DNA from: Fragum whitleyi
Lineage: Eukaryota; Mollusca; Bivalvia; Cardiida; Cardiidae
DNA length: 64,000 nucleotides
NCBI GenBank assembly: GCA_948146395.1
Contig: OX411555.1
Location: 44,739,915 to 44,803,914, forward strand
Reading direction: 5' to 3'
Shown: one piece after another, positions 10,386 to 20,160 of the stretch
How positions within the stretch are numbered: the stretch's first letter is position 1
Layout: each line of letters starts with the position of its first letter
The notes under the pieces: generated by a model
Seen by the model: only the letters and a program-made list of their open reading frames with translations
Told to the model about the DNA's origin: nothing
The model's database searches: none
Program-made: the position numbers and the translations under genes

Positions 10386-11185
10386 TAGGTTTATCTCAAG
10401 ATGTTCATATAAAAGATCGAGTCTTAGTCAAGTTAGTGCTCTGTTGATTCCAAGGACACACATTGAGTAATTTTTTGTCAAAAATATAGCTAGATGAGCT
10501 GAAAAATAATAAACCATTAATAAATGTTTGCCTAATCGTCAACAAGCATTGCCCTTCATTTAAAGTACTCATTGAAACAAAGGCATGAAAATGACGTTTG
10601 TCATTTGTAGCACAATCAATACATTTCACATATTTGTTTTAAAATAAAAGTTTTGAAAAATGATGTATTTTGTTTTTAAGTCAATCTATAAAACTCATGT
10701 TTACAACATTCTTGAGTAAATAATTGTACTTTACCAAAATTTCCAGCCAACAAGATTTCAGTTCATCTGAGAAATTGGTTTGGGTAATTTCGATTTTTCG
10801 AGCGTATTTTTATACAATATAAATTTATAGTTGAAAATAAACATAAGTCATTCATAAATTCTAGCTTCCTATTTGGCATGTTTAACCAATATGATTGTTT
10901 TTATCAAACGGACAATAAAACAATTAACTTATTTAATTCCTAAACAGGCTGTGCTTGCTATGTATCCACATATTATAGTGCAAAGGGTATGCATACAAAA
11001 GTGTTAGAAAACATATTTTGCCGCATCTTTCAGATGACAACTTTTTTTCTGGGACTAACAAGGTGGTATAGAATATGAGAAGCAGAAAATCATTTCTGTT
11101 GCAATTAGTTCAGGGTTTGATGCTAGATTTTGCTAGATTTACTGGACTACGATAGTTGAGGGATGCTATAAGAATATGCACATTT

Positions 11186-11440
11186 TAGCTTCACTAAACG
11201 AAGTCCAGCGGGGTGATTGTAATGGCCTCGCCTTGGTGTGTCATGAGTGCTGCCATGCGTCCGTCCGTTTCTTTAAAAATATTCTTCTCTGAACTGCTGG
11301 GTAGAATTTCATCAAACCAAAGATCGAGGCGACTAGTGCACCTTACAACGTTTTCTTGTCGTTTTTTCCCAGTACAATCGCAAAACTTCATCCTAACCAC
11401 TAAATGGCAGTTACAATGAGCTCCCTTTTCTTTGTTTCTG
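11186..11440 (+). repeat. AGCTCACCTGAGC-type bivalve repeat, diverged copy
   Basis: TTTTAGCTTCACTAAACGAA, GTGTCATGAGTGCTGCCATG, CGTCCGTCCGTTTC and TTCTTCTCTGAACTGCTGGG align in order with 2708-2960. It ends where a CAGTTA-family MITE begins (11446). Confidence 0.6.
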
Positions 11441-11445
11441 TTTTA

Positions 11446-11731
11446 CAGTTAGATATGTCGTGAAATTGACATTCAATCTAATAAAAACAATTATATACCG
11501 CTCACTAATCGCTCCATACATTCATTCTAAATACTTTCTCAAATGATTCAAAATGCTCCAAAATCACCTTAAAAAAGATAGATTAACAACTAAATTCAAA
11601 GTTAATATTAGCTAGAAAAAATGTGATTTCACTGACATAATAGAAATTATAAGCATCGAATTGGTCCTTGAAGAAATTGAAGGCTATGTATAGCTCTTGA
11701 ATGCATATTTTATTAAAGAGATGTAATAAAA

Positions 11732-11733
<2 letters not shown>
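11446..11733 (+). mobile_element. CAGTTAAC-family MITE, half, interrupted by (GA)n
   Basis: Starts TA|CAGTTAGATATGTCGTGAAA and follows the family through the GCTCCA/CATTCATTC subterminal repeats, GTGATTTCACTGACATAATA and GCATATTTTATTAAAG. At the point where the GGGAGGTAAT palindrome should begin, the sequence turns into a GA microsatellite. Confidence 0.8.
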
Positions 11734-11829
<96 letters not shown>

Positions 11830-11847
11830 AGAAGAGAGAAGAGAGGG
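11733..11847. repeat. (GA)n microsatellite, ~110 bp
   Basis: Nearly pure AG dinucleotides with a few AGAAGAGA interruptions at the right. The minus-strand frame through it (poly Ser-Leu) is an artefact of the repeat. Confidence 0.95.
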
Positions 11848-11984
11848 CAAAGATAACATGCAACTATATTGTCTATATTATTCATTTTTTAACTCGAAAA
11901 AAAAAGCCCGAAAGGTTATTCAATCTGAACACGCCGAACCTATATTTGACCAAACCAATAGCTGTCTAACTGCATTTTGACTTA

Positions 11985-12668
11985 ACTATAAATTTGATAA
12001 TTTGATTAAACGCCTATTTCTACGTTTAAAACATATTCAATGGCGTTGAACATAAAAGTATTAAAACAAATAATTTATGTAAAACATTATCCAATTATAA
12101 AAGGTATAAGAAATAAGTCTTAAAATGACCTCATGCTTGTTTAAACTATTTAGAAAAGGAGGAAAAGTCTTAAAAATAGAAGGATCTGAGTTTTCGTTTA
12201 AAGATATCTAAGGATTCTGATTTCCCGATGTGAACTGGTAATTCGTTCCATAATGTTGGGCCCACCGTACTGAAACTCCAGTCAGAAAATGATTTCCTCT
12301 TATTGAAAGTAAGATTAAAAAATCTGTCGGACGATTCGGCAGATCTCAAAGCTCGTTTTTGCACTCTGTATGATAGGAGTTCTGTTAAATAAGCTGGTGC
12401 TTTTTCTACAGAGCAATTGTACGAGAAGTAGGGATCTTAGAGCTAATTTTTGCTTTAATGGAAGCCAATAAAGGTCATATAGAGCATTTTTTGCGATGTC
12501 ATACTTGGAACGACTAAGCACGAATTTGGCACACATATTCTGTATACGTTGAAGTTTGATTATTCTGTTTTTTGAAATGCCACAGAGAATGATGTTACAA
12601 TAGTCTAAGTGGGATTTAACCAAAGATAAAACCAGAGTTTCAGCAGCTTCCTCGACAAATATTTTCGT
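11985..12668 (-). pseudogene. LINE 1 reverse transcriptase 3' part and tail (minus strand)
   Basis: Minus-strand frames give the thumb/C-terminal region of a CR1/L2/Rex-like reverse transcriptase: SHLDYCNIILCGISK, LQRIQNMCAKFVLSRSKYD, LYWLPLKQK, then SVGPTLWNELPVHI and LDIFKRKLRSFYF. A frame change near 12375 and one near 12650 inactivate it. The tail holds AACGCCATTGAATATG and AATAGGCGTTTAAT, able to pair as a 3' hairpin. Together with 15135-15600 this is a single element split by the LINE at 12669-15125. Confidence 0.8.
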
Positions 12669-14030
12669 TTTTTAGCAGCAAGCTAAATTGGTCAAAGGGT
12701 TTAGAAACGCACAGGCAAAAAAATCATGTATATGTATCCAAAAATTTCAACGAAGATTGGTTTTTTCGATCCCTTTGATGCTTTCAAAATCTTTGATTCA
12801 ATGGTAAAACCTATACTATGTTTTGGAGCCGACATTTGGGGCTACAAATATTATAATGTATTAGAGCAAATACAAATTCAATTTTGCAAAAGTTTGTGTA
12901 ACCCTAGTCAAAATTCCCCCGATTTTCTTGTATTCTGAGAATGTGGTAGATATCCACTAGCTGTAAGTTACATGTCACTATGCATTAAATACTGGCTTAA
13001 ACTACTGACCATGCCTAACCATAGATACCCGAAACATTGTTATCTAATCCTAAAAGACTCGACGAATCTGGTAGAACTACCTGGGCTTCTCACATTAAAA
13101 CAATGTTGTTTGAGAACGGTTTCGGATATGTCTGGATTGCTCAAGATATAGGCGACATTAACTCTTTCTTAAAAACTTTTAAACAAAGACTTAAAGACGT
13201 ATCACTACAAAAATGGATATCTAAGGATCAAGATCTCCAAAAGGAATCTATTATAAACACTACAAAACACTTTTGAATGTTGAAAAGTATTTATCTATAA
13301 ATTTACCATATATTTACAAAAAAACGTTATCGAATTTTAGATGTTCAAATCATGGCCTTGCTGTTGAAAAAGGCAGGCATGAAACATCGAAAGACAATTT
13401 AGGTTTTGCCAATTTTGCCTGAAGAGAAATATTTATACAGTCGAAGACGAATTTCACTTCGTCTTACTTTGCCCGTTATATCATGATATAAGAAAAACTT
13501 ATTTTACAAAGAAATGGCTAGATCTATTACCTACATTGGAATCATTCTACAGAATAATGAAATGCCAACAATCAGACGAAATCTTTGCCTTGTCACGGTT
13601 TCTAACATACGCATTTAAAGAGAGAGAGTTATTTCTCGAAAAAATAAAATAGTACTCATTTCAAGTTATAAATAAAAATACGCCATATCGATAATCGACA
13701 TTATAAATTCATTTCATGACGCTACACTTTTTTCCCCTGCAGAATTTTCCTATTTCTGAAATCTCTTGCGATCTTAATTATATATACATAATCAACGCCT
13801 TACGAATTGAAATATTACCACCTATAACGAATTGTACAACTTGTTAGTTATATGTAAAGTTTCAAGAAGATAATTTAGTTAATTTTGCAAGTCTTTTGAT
13901 AATTTTTGTCTTAAGAAAAAAAATATATATATATATAAAAATTGTCTTTTTATCAAATAACTGGCCACGTGACCCTTTTCTTTTTCGTTTCGAGAAAAGC
14001 TTCACAATTATGGTCAGTAGAAAAGAACTA

Positions 14031-14461
14031 CAGTTAATGGCATCGTGAAATAGACATTCACCCCGATTAAAAGCATTTAAAACCACTCTCTCAGCGCTCC
14101 AACCATACATTCTAAACATTCATTCAAACCATTCATAATCACTCCAAAGTCGTTCTAAGACGCTTCAAATTCGTTGAAAACATGTAACATTTCATTCAAA
14201 TCGATCAAATGATAGCACGATTCTATTGGCTGATGTAGGTGGTTGAGCGTCTGTTTGGGACGTGAAGACACAAAAAATGGAAATAGTACATATTTCCTAG
14301 GAAAGGGAGGAAATAAATTATCGCTAGTTTCGTCCATTTTGGACACAACTTTCGATTATGTTATATCTCCATTATATTTCACTAAGAACTCGCTCATTCA
14401 ATGTCATTCCTAACTCATTCCAAAATGATGCATCTTGTCAATTTCGGGATGTTGTTGACTG
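14031..14461 (+). mobile_element. CAGTTAAC-family MITE, subfamily B, complete, TA-flanked (431 bp)
   Basis: Ends CAGTTAATGGCATCGTGAAA and, inverted, CAGTCAACAACATCCCGAAA, with TA on both sides (14029-14030, 14462-14463). The inner part (GCACGATTCTATTGGCTGAT, GGGACGTGAAGACAC) is shared with 21803-22215 and partly 48842-49234 but not with the other copies, defining a second subfamily. Confidence 0.85.
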
Positions 14462-14488
14462 TAGTACAGTAAGAAGGTAACAAATAGC

Positions 14489-14562
14489 CACCGCTCTGTT
14501 TGAGAATGTTGTTACTACAGCTTGGTCAAACTGTGGTAACAAAGTTTACCAAGCAGAGGGGG
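14489..14562. repeat. GTTACTACAGC hairpin, copy 2, with extended arms
   Basis: CCGCTCTGTTTG...TGTTGTTACTACAGCTTGG pairs with CAAACTGTGGTAACAAAG...CAAGCAGAGGGGG. The stem is imperfect, with arms of about 30 bases. Confidence 0.7.
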
Positions 14563-14570
14563 ATGTTTAT

Positions 14571-14823
14571 AATATGAGCCTGTGCGTGACATTTCCAACA
14601 ATTTGAAAAATTCATGTGTTGCAAACATTGAGTAGCATTGACAGCCACATACTGTAAAGATAAAGTTACCTGATTACCTACAGGAACTTTGAGAGCTTAT
14701 CTATCTATCTACTAAATGCATAGTGAAGACTCTGGTCAGACTGTGCGGAGGCACAGGCTGGTCAGAGTCTTTGCTTTGCGCGTATTTGAAATTGTTGGAA
14801 ATCTCACGCACAGGCTCATATTT
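14571..14823. mobile_element. MITE, GAGCCTGTGCGTGA family, 253 bp
   Basis: Left AATATGAGCCTGTGCGTGAC and right, inverted, AAATATGAGCCTGTGCGTGA, both continuing into TTTCCAACAATTTGAAA-type sequence: terminal inverted repeats of about 35 bases. An inner palindrome GACTCTGGTCAGACTGTGC/GGCTGGTCAGAGTC recurs in copies at 18763-19005, 52940-53157 and 60784-61020. Confidence 0.85.
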
Positions 14824-14877
14824 AAGAATCAATTGCCTACTATCACAACTTAATTTAGAATTTATCTGTAGAATTTA

Positions 14878-15045
14878 TCTGTAAATGTAAACTTCATATA
14901 TCCTCTGAATGATCTAGTTGCATTTTAACTTCACTGTCTGTTTACAAACGTTTTCACCATAAGATTCAGAACTTACCTGTAAATGTATACTTCATTGTAT
15001 GATCTAGTTGCATTCTAACTTCACTGCCTGTAAGCGTTACTCTTT
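14878..15045 (+). repeat. ~97-bp tandem duplication in LINE 2 3' region
   Basis: TACCTGTAAATGTATACTTC, GATCTAGTTGCATTCTAACT and TCACTGCCTGT near 14974-15040 repeat the block at 14878-14945 with few changes. Confidence 0.7.
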
Positions 15046-15134
15046 ACTATGAACTTATTATAAACTGAATGTTTTGTATTATAGGCCAAAGGCCTTATAT
15101 TATTTACCTAATAAAGAATATATATATATATTTG

Positions 15135-15600
15135 CGAATGCTCTTAATTTTGAAGTGTTTTAACATAGCGGCTTTACACTTTTTGTTCACGTTATAGTTG
15201 AAGCTTATGGATTCATCTAAAAAGGCACCGAGATATCTGATGCATTTTTGAGATTTGACAATATCGCCACATATGTTAATTTGTTTGCGCTACATTTCGT
15301 TTGCTGTTGACGACTTCTTAAAAGAATGAACTCTGTTTTTGAATTATCCATCTTAAGTTTATTGCTGTTCACCTAGTCGTTTATAAGGACAGAGCATTAT
15401 TCCATTTTTTGGATAGCATAATCTTCCTCATTTGGCGATGGTTTCAAACGTTTATTCGCCATGTGGTCATCAGCGAATCACTGAAAATGATGGACGCACT
15501 ATATCAAATATATTAAAGCCATGGCCCAGGACAGCTTCCCTGGGGGACACTACAGTCAAGTTCTCGTGCAGAGGAAGTATTTGAACCCCCCCCCCCCCGA
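15135..15600 (-). pseudogene. LINE 1 reverse transcriptase palm (minus strand)
   Basis: Minus-strand reading gives VPQGSCPGP-like sequence (near 15535), a degenerate DD box followed by KPSPNEEDYAIQKM (near 15430), NKLKMDNSKTEFIL (near 15350) and YLGAFLDESISFNYNVNKKC (near 15220), then KIKSIRKY at the break. These are consecutive palm motifs of a CR1/L2-like reverse transcriptase. The frame is broken several times. RKYLS continues at 12668, proving that 12669-15125 is an insert. Confidence 0.8.
15587..15600. repeat. Poly(C) tract
   Basis: About 13 C within the LINE 1 relic. Confidence 0.8.
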
Positions 15601-15850
15601 ATTAAAAGTGTTTCTCTTACTAATAGAGCACACCAGTAAATAATCGTCAATTAAGGAGTTTGCATTTCATAACTTATAGCGTTAGTCTTCAACCAAAACG
15701 CTGTAATTACATTTTTTCGGTTTATTTTTTTTGATGGTCTTTTTCGGTAATATGGAGTTTCGTTAAAATGATTCTCTGATGCCATTATGAAATGGATAGT
15801 AAACCTAAGAGGGAAGAGAAGAAGGTTGGGTTGGGATGTAGGCAAATAAT

Positions 15851-15881
<31 letters not shown>

Positions 15882-16420
15882 TTTCTCTCTCTTTGAATGA
15901 GTGAAAATAAAACAACTCGAATTACATAGAATCCGATCATCTAATGATTAAAACTAAAATCACAAAAAATATAGATATGATATTCTTTTCAATATTTTAC
16001 TAAAAAAATCAAGAAAGTGGAAAAACTTTTTTATATGTGGACAAAATTGGGAGTGATTTTATTCTTGCATTTGCTTAAAATTTCTTTTGGGGCAACAAGT
16101 TTAGTCCAACTGAGTGATTGTGCGTTTCAAACGCTTTAGGTCAGTATGCTAACTATCACTTTTATCAAACTAGTTTTGTTACTGAGCAAAATGAGTAAAA
16201 CATAAAAATACAGATATACACAAGCACAAACGTACACACAAAAACGCGCAAAATAAATATTTTTGGCACACAGAATAATATTGGCTAGAATTACTTTTTG
16301 ACATTTACTCACGTCAAACAAAAATAGTAATCTGACATAGATGGAAAAGGAGAAACTTTCTTATGGAATGTTAGTTGCCCTTTCTCTCAAATCTTTCTTT
16401 TGTGCCTTTTAAATCTTCAA
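15601..16420. other. AT-rich stretch with a (TC)n microsatellite
   Basis: A TC run lies at 15852-15893. Otherwise no inverted ends, exon or tandem repeat is apparent. Confidence 0.45.
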
Positions 16421-16426
16421 ATTAAG

Positions 16427-16583
16427 GTAGTGGGCCCGTAATAGTTCTGCAACGTTTCGGAAGCAATGAACTTTAGTAGTGTTTACCGAGGTTTCCTAAT
16501 GATTTCATTAAAAGGAAACGTCGGCTAACATTGTGAAAATTCATGACTTCCGAAAAGTTTCAGATCTTTGCGGGTCCACTATC
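16427..16583. mobile_element. Foldback element, TAGTGGGCCCG ends, 157 bp
   Basis: The whole element folds on itself: TAGTGGGCCCGTAATAGTTC...TTTACCGAGGTTTCCTAATGA pairs with TCATTAAAAGGAAACGTCGG...CGGGTCCACTA. A relative with the same GTTTCCTAATGA/TCATTAGGAAAC centre is at 48545-48690. Confidence 0.8.
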
Positions 16584-16915
16584 TCAATACCTACATCTTA
16601 TAAGGCGTCTGCAGCCACGGTGATTTTTTTTTTCAATTCCAACTCTTCTTGGCAATAGGTTAGAAATGCGTTTATAATACCAATTTGTAATCATGGCCGA
16701 AGATTGTAAAACTTTTCTCATTCTCAATCACCAATGTCTTATTTACGAGGTATGTGCCGGTTTCACGATGATAATCAATGTAAAGTGGAGACTATTAGAT
16801 TGTTGTTGTCAACCAAAAAACGATTGGCCAATCAAAGCACTCATTTGAGGTAGATGTTAAAGTCTAATGTATTTCCAAAATTTGTTTGAAATAATCTCGT
16901 AAAATTGGCGACTTA

Positions 16916-16952
16916 AACGTAACAATTACAGCTCGGATCGGCTGTAGTTACA
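16916..16952. repeat. Acgtaac-tacagc hairpin, copy 3
   Basis: CGTAACAATTACAGC and GCTGTAGTTACAACG flank TCGGATCG. Confidence 0.75.
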
Positions 16953-17008
16953 ACGTTTTTGTCAACCTCCAATCATTTGTTGCTTATTTCACCTCCATGA
17001 TCATATGC

Positions 17009-17267
17009 GACCCGTCACGCGAAAAAGGAATCATCTGGGAATTCTGTAAATCAAATATTTGAAAAAGATAGATGGGTTCTTGCACTGGCCAACAAGAGAT
17101 AGCATTTAAAAAATGCTTTCACAGAGGGGTAGATTGATCATTCTAGATTCAGAAAAATAGCAAAAAGCGAAAAGTTTCGATGCTAGTCAGTCTGTGCAGT
17201 CCGCGCAGTATGACAAGGGTCGATACTTTACGCACTACCTTGATGGTCCCTTTTCGCGTGACGGGTC
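17009..17267. mobile_element. MITE, GACCCGTCACGCG family, complete (259 bp)
   Basis: GACCCGTCACGCGAAAAAGG at the left and GACCCGTCACGCGAAAAGGG inverted at the right, both continuing into ACCATC. The inner pseudo-palindrome TCAGTCTGTGCAGTCCGCGC lies beside GACAAGGGTCGA. Relatives: 19132-19385, 22432-22600, 22980-23190, 33725-33980, 46500-46752, 56637-56893, and an end only at 21040-21066. Lies in the 3' flank of the cytokine-like gene. Confidence 0.9.
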
Positions 17268-17293
17268 AAATATATTTTGCAGACAAATGACGT

Positions 17294-17299
17294 TTTAAT
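17294..17299 (-). terminator. Possible ATTAAA poly(A) signal of the cytokine-like gene
   Basis: On the minus strand GGTATTAAAACG follows the stop codon by about 60 bases. It is the second most common poly(A) hexamer in animals. The next sequence downstream is the end of a GACCCGTCA-family MITE, so the transcript end may lie in or just before that element. Confidence 0.35.
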
Positions 17300-17356
17300 A
17301 CCTGAGGGGTGTGTTTTGACGGGGGTGACAATGGGGCGGGGCCGGCGATCAGTTAG

Positions 17357-17707
17357 TTACAGAACTGATTCATAAAGTTGCATAAGATATGACATCAAAT
17401 TGTAGTTGTCCTTTAGAATTATATAAGCTCTGTATATCTCGAGTACCGAGCCCGTCAATCCCAGAAATTCAGGGGAATACCCCACCCGGTCGACTTGCAC
17501 TTGCACTGCAGGGATTGGTTGTCGTAAAGCGGCATTAAGAGACACGTTCAAATGATAAAGGTTGTCGGAGACATCTTTTAGGTGGTGTCGTAAAGTTTGA
17601 TTGTCGTTAAAAGACTGCTGACCAATCTCTCCGGTCGAATGGCAATATCTTATATGATAATAGATCTTTGATACCAATACGCTGTGTGCCCTCAATGATG
17701 AATAAGG
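17357..17707 (-). CDS. Terminal exon of the cytokine-like gene (helices B to D)
   Basis: A TTAATGTATTTTCAG acceptor precedes an open frame of 116 codons closed by TAA at 17359-17357. G+C is clearly higher than in the flanks. It codes helix B (SSLRAHSVLVSKIYYHIRYC), helix C with NQT and NVS sequons, a proline/valine loop (PIPAVQVQVDRV) and a C-terminal helix ending LMQLYESVL. An ATTAAA poly(A) signal variant lies about 60 bases past the stop (near 17299-17294), just before a MITE at 17267. Confidence 0.65.
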   Translation of the reverse strand, partial: PYSSLRAHSVLVSKIYYHIRYCHSTGEIGQQSFNDNQTLRHHLKDVSDNLYHLNVSLNAALRQPIPAVQVQVDRVGYSPEFLGLTGSVLEIYRAYIILKDNYNLMSYLMQLYESVL

Positions 17708-20160
17708 CTGAAAATACATTAATTTCTTACTCAAAAAGACACATGAAATATTCGGAAAAGAAACTCAAATATTGAAAGATAATGATAGCTCTCCCATCGC
17801 AATCGCTCGTGCAGATACAGCTTCTGTTATTTTCTATATATCCGCAAGAAAGATTGAGGTTCGAAAAATCGTTATCTCCTATCATTTTAATGTAAAATTG
17901 AGCCTGCGTATTTTTTAAGACATTTATGTTTACAAAGGCTTACGGTACCAGCACAAAAACACCTGCGAAGCACAAAAGGTAATTACTGGAACGTGAGGTT
18001 TGTCACAGTATCCGGACGAGGTCCGTAGAATAGTGGGGTTGAAGTAATGAGCAAAACGTCGCCGTGAGATGTCACTGTACCTATCACGTGATGCTTTCAT
18101 GGCGAGACTACAGGCTAGTGCATCCAAACGTCATTGTTTAATAAAATTATACATATATAGAGGATATTGAATGAATGGTCATTAATTACCGAATTTATTG
18201 AACGAGTTGTCTATAAACAGTTAAAAACGAGACTGCGCCGAGTTTTTATCTGTTTATATATAGCGAGTTTAATAAGTTCTATATTTTATTAGCACAAATA
18301 TTATATTCTATTTATAAAATGAACCGAATATTTGCGCAAAATTGCCAAAATTCTTGAAATTCAAAGTTTCAATTTTTCCGCGTAACTTATGACGCCGATT
18401 AAAACTGACGTCACAATATATACATTATGACGTCTTTTTCACGGTTACAAAATAGCGTTGCTATTCGCTTTGAGCTCATTTGCATAGTTATTCAACTAGT
18501 GTAATAACACTCGTGTAATATCAAAAATATTCAGCGCCGTTATTTCCCTCCCGCGGCGTAGGTCGTATTATAAACATCATTTCTCATCAAGCTGGAAATA
18601 ACTTACCTCATTAATAAATTGGTTTAATCTGTCTTGGTCCAAGGAAGGGATCTCCAGAAAAGATACTCCGTTAAGCAATTGTTTGGTACTTCTAGGCAAT
18701 TGTATCTGCTTTTAATTGAAACACAATTTCAATTTAGACCGATGGTAGTATGGCGAAATAGAATTTGAGCCTGTTCGTGACATTTCCAACAATTTCACTT
18801 GTGCGCGTGGCACAAAATTTGAGCAGCCTTGACAGACACGTAGTGCAAGACAAACATTCGCAGACCTCTTAAGAGGGGTTCAGACCTTTTCTATCTGCTA
18901 GCGCAATGCAAAGACTCTGGTCAGACTGTGCAGATGCACAGACTGACCACAGACTTTGCTTTGCGCTCATGTGAAATTGTATGAAATGTCATGCAGGGGA
19001 TCATTTAAAAACGAATCGATTTTATTATTTCATTTATTCATTTTTTGTTTGTTTGTTTGTTTGTTTGTTTGTTTGTTTGTTTTGTTTTTCATTTATCTAT
19101 TTATTTTATTATTACTTTTTTTATTAAATGTGACCCGTCAGGCGACAAAGGACCATTGGGAACCCCTTGAAACATATTTTGAATATAGAGATTATTTCAA
19201 GAAAAGTCAACCGGAAGTCGCATTTCAAACATTATCTTACAGTAAGCCAGAGTGATCGTTCTTGATTCGAAAAATCAAACAAATGCAGAAAAGTTGGTCC
19301 TTAGTCCGTCTGCACAGACCGCGTAGTCAGACTAGGGTCGACACTTTACGCACTTTCCAGATTGTCTTTTTTCCACTGATTGGTAACAAATATTCTAAAT
19401 GGTCACAATTCATTCATTTCGATTTTAGATTCACTTTTTATGAAAATGACTATGGGTTGGTTGAATTTGATATATGGCTATTATAATCGATTTTTTTTTT
19501 ATAAGGAACGATCAACAACGTCTAAAAGTCCATGCTGTATTAAATATAACAAAAAGTCTGGAAACGTTTGGAAATGGTACCCAGCTCTGCATGTTTAATG
19601 CGTGCATAGGGGACTACCATTTCTTGAACGTTTCGCCAACGTTGCTATCTTAAATAGAGGGCAAGTGATACCATAAGTCCATTATTCAAATTCAATTAGT
19701 GTAATCAAAGATTCTTACATTTCTTCTGGAAAACCATTTTTACTATGCACCTTTTTTATGAGCTTGCGTGAAAATTAGTCCTAAAAGAAATCTGTCTCAC
19801 TATAGAAACATCCATATTTTTTCATCTTGATGTTATTGAATTATAAAATCTAATGATTTTTTTTGTTAAAATATTTATGAAGATATGAAACTATAAACCT
19901 AATCGCACACATGTATGCTTATCCATTAAGTTTGACTCCTCGAAATCAAAATATTTTCTCATTATTCTCCTAAAGAAGCTTACCGAATAAATGACGTCAT
20001 TTGTCACCGACCATATATCGGCGGTAAGATGATACAACCTACGATATATTCTCAGAGGTAGTTGTTCAGATGGCTGGGATCGGTCTGTTGGTAGCTGTGA
20101 GCGTTTGTTTCGTTTCAGTACAGGCAATGAGGTAGATAGGGCTGTCAGGGCCAGGACCAT
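17357..20160 (-). CDS. Putative secreted four-helix cytokine-like protein, 3 coding exons
   Basis: Gene model read from splice signals: coding exons 20160-19984, 18705-18607 and 17707-17357 join in frame (all introns phase 0) to give 208 residues ending in TAA. The ATG context is ACAATGG, which is strong. Residues 1-15 are hydrophobic (MVLALTALSTSLPVL) and fit a signal peptide; KRNKR at 16-20 fits a furin-type cut. Four predicted amphipathic helices follow: about 34-62, 93-116, 129-154 and 172-206, separated by a long loop (63-92) and a proline-rich loop (155-171). Sequons lie at N128 (NQT) and N146 (NVS); C114 is the only cysteine. Length, helix order and an end helix with the pattern GxVxxxYRxY resemble IL-6/CNTF/cardiotrophin-type ligands of JAK-STAT receptors. 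The exon structure is seen directly; cytokine identity is inference, and another secreted helical protein is possible. Both introns are filled with MITEs and repeats. Confidence 0.6.
17930..18130. other. GC-rich island inside the second intron
   Basis: Composition is richer in G+C than the rest of the intron and both strands are largely open. The minus frame (MKASRDRYSDISRRRFAHYF...) ends at a GTAATT that could be a donor in phase 0 with the terminal exon, but no acceptor in the phase needed after the middle exon exists. It might be an alternative first exon or regulatory DNA; function unknown. Confidence 0.25.
18215..18570 (+). repeat. Dispersed repeat R1, best-preserved copy
   Basis: Uninterrupted copy within the second intron: TTTTCCGCGTAACTTATGAC, TTCACGGTTACAAAATAGCG, TTTGCATAGTTATTCAACTA, GTGTAATAACACTCGTGTAA, TCCCGCGGCGTAGGTCG. 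It serves as the empty-site reference for inserts at 6126-7035 and 55001-55769. Confidence 0.7.
18607..18705 (-). CDS. Middle exon of the cytokine-like gene (A-B loop)
   Basis: This is a 99-base exon, 33 codons, phase 0 on both sides, with a consensus GAG|GTAAGT donor and a tandem AAGCAG acceptor that could include or skip one glutamine. It codes residues 60-92, including LLNGVSFLEIPSLDQDRLNQ, a loop followed by a short helix. Its size and placement suit the long crossover loop between helices A and B of a long-chain helical cytokine. It was found only by reading for splice signals, being too short to stand out as an open frame. Confidence 0.55.
18763..19005. mobile_element. GAGCCTGTGCGTGA-family MITE, copy 2
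   Basis: TTGAGCCTGTTCGTGACATT, GACTCTGGTCAGACTGTGCA and GCTTTGCGCTCATGTGAAAT align with 14571-14823. Located in the first intron of the cytokine-like gene. Confidence 0.8.
19041..19086. repeat. (GTTT)n microsatellite
   Basis: Ten or so GTTT units followed by T-rich sequence. Confidence 0.9.
19132..19385. mobile_element. GACCCGTCA-family MITE, copy in first intron
   Basis: Left end GACCCGTCAGGCGACAAAGG; inner GTCCGTCTGCACAGACCGCG and ACTAGGGTCGACACTTTACG match 17009-17267. The right end is degraded. Confidence 0.8.

Larger units (their letters stand above)
9900..11180. other. Repeat-poor AT-rich stretch with SINE scraps
   Basis: Contains the diverged SINE fragment at 10150-10232 and a tRNA-like stretch at 10303-10385. 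Nothing else is supported; 10629-10405 is a chance minus-strand frame. Confidence 0.4.
12669..15125 (+). pseudogene. LINE 2, 5'-truncated, inserted in LINE 1; contains two MITEs
   Basis: Plus-strand frames show the end of a second non-LTR retrotransposon ORF2: IFDSMVKPILCFGADIWGYK (12800-12850), ECGRYPLAV and IKYWLKLLTMPNHRYPK (12935-13030), RTTWASHIKTMLFENGFGYV (13065-13130), and a C-x-x-C...H-x4-C type end reading DEFHFVLLCPLYHDIRKTYF near 13440-13510 with frame changes. It closes with FLTYAFKERELFLEKIK before TAG near 13650. At least four frameshifts or stops are needed. The 3' region contains MITEs at 14031-14461 and 14571-14823 and ends TTACCTAATAAAGAATATAT. The host LINE 1 sequence resumes at once with ATATTTGCGAATG, which duplicates AAATATTTTCG on the left side: a target-site duplication of about 10 bases. 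Confidence 0.8.

Noticed and set aside
11583..11885. 100-codon minus frame
   Set aside because: Runs through MITE sequence and the (GA)n tract.
13862..14119. 85-codon minus frame
   Set aside because: Crosses the MITE end and A/T runs in the LINE 2 tail; no support.
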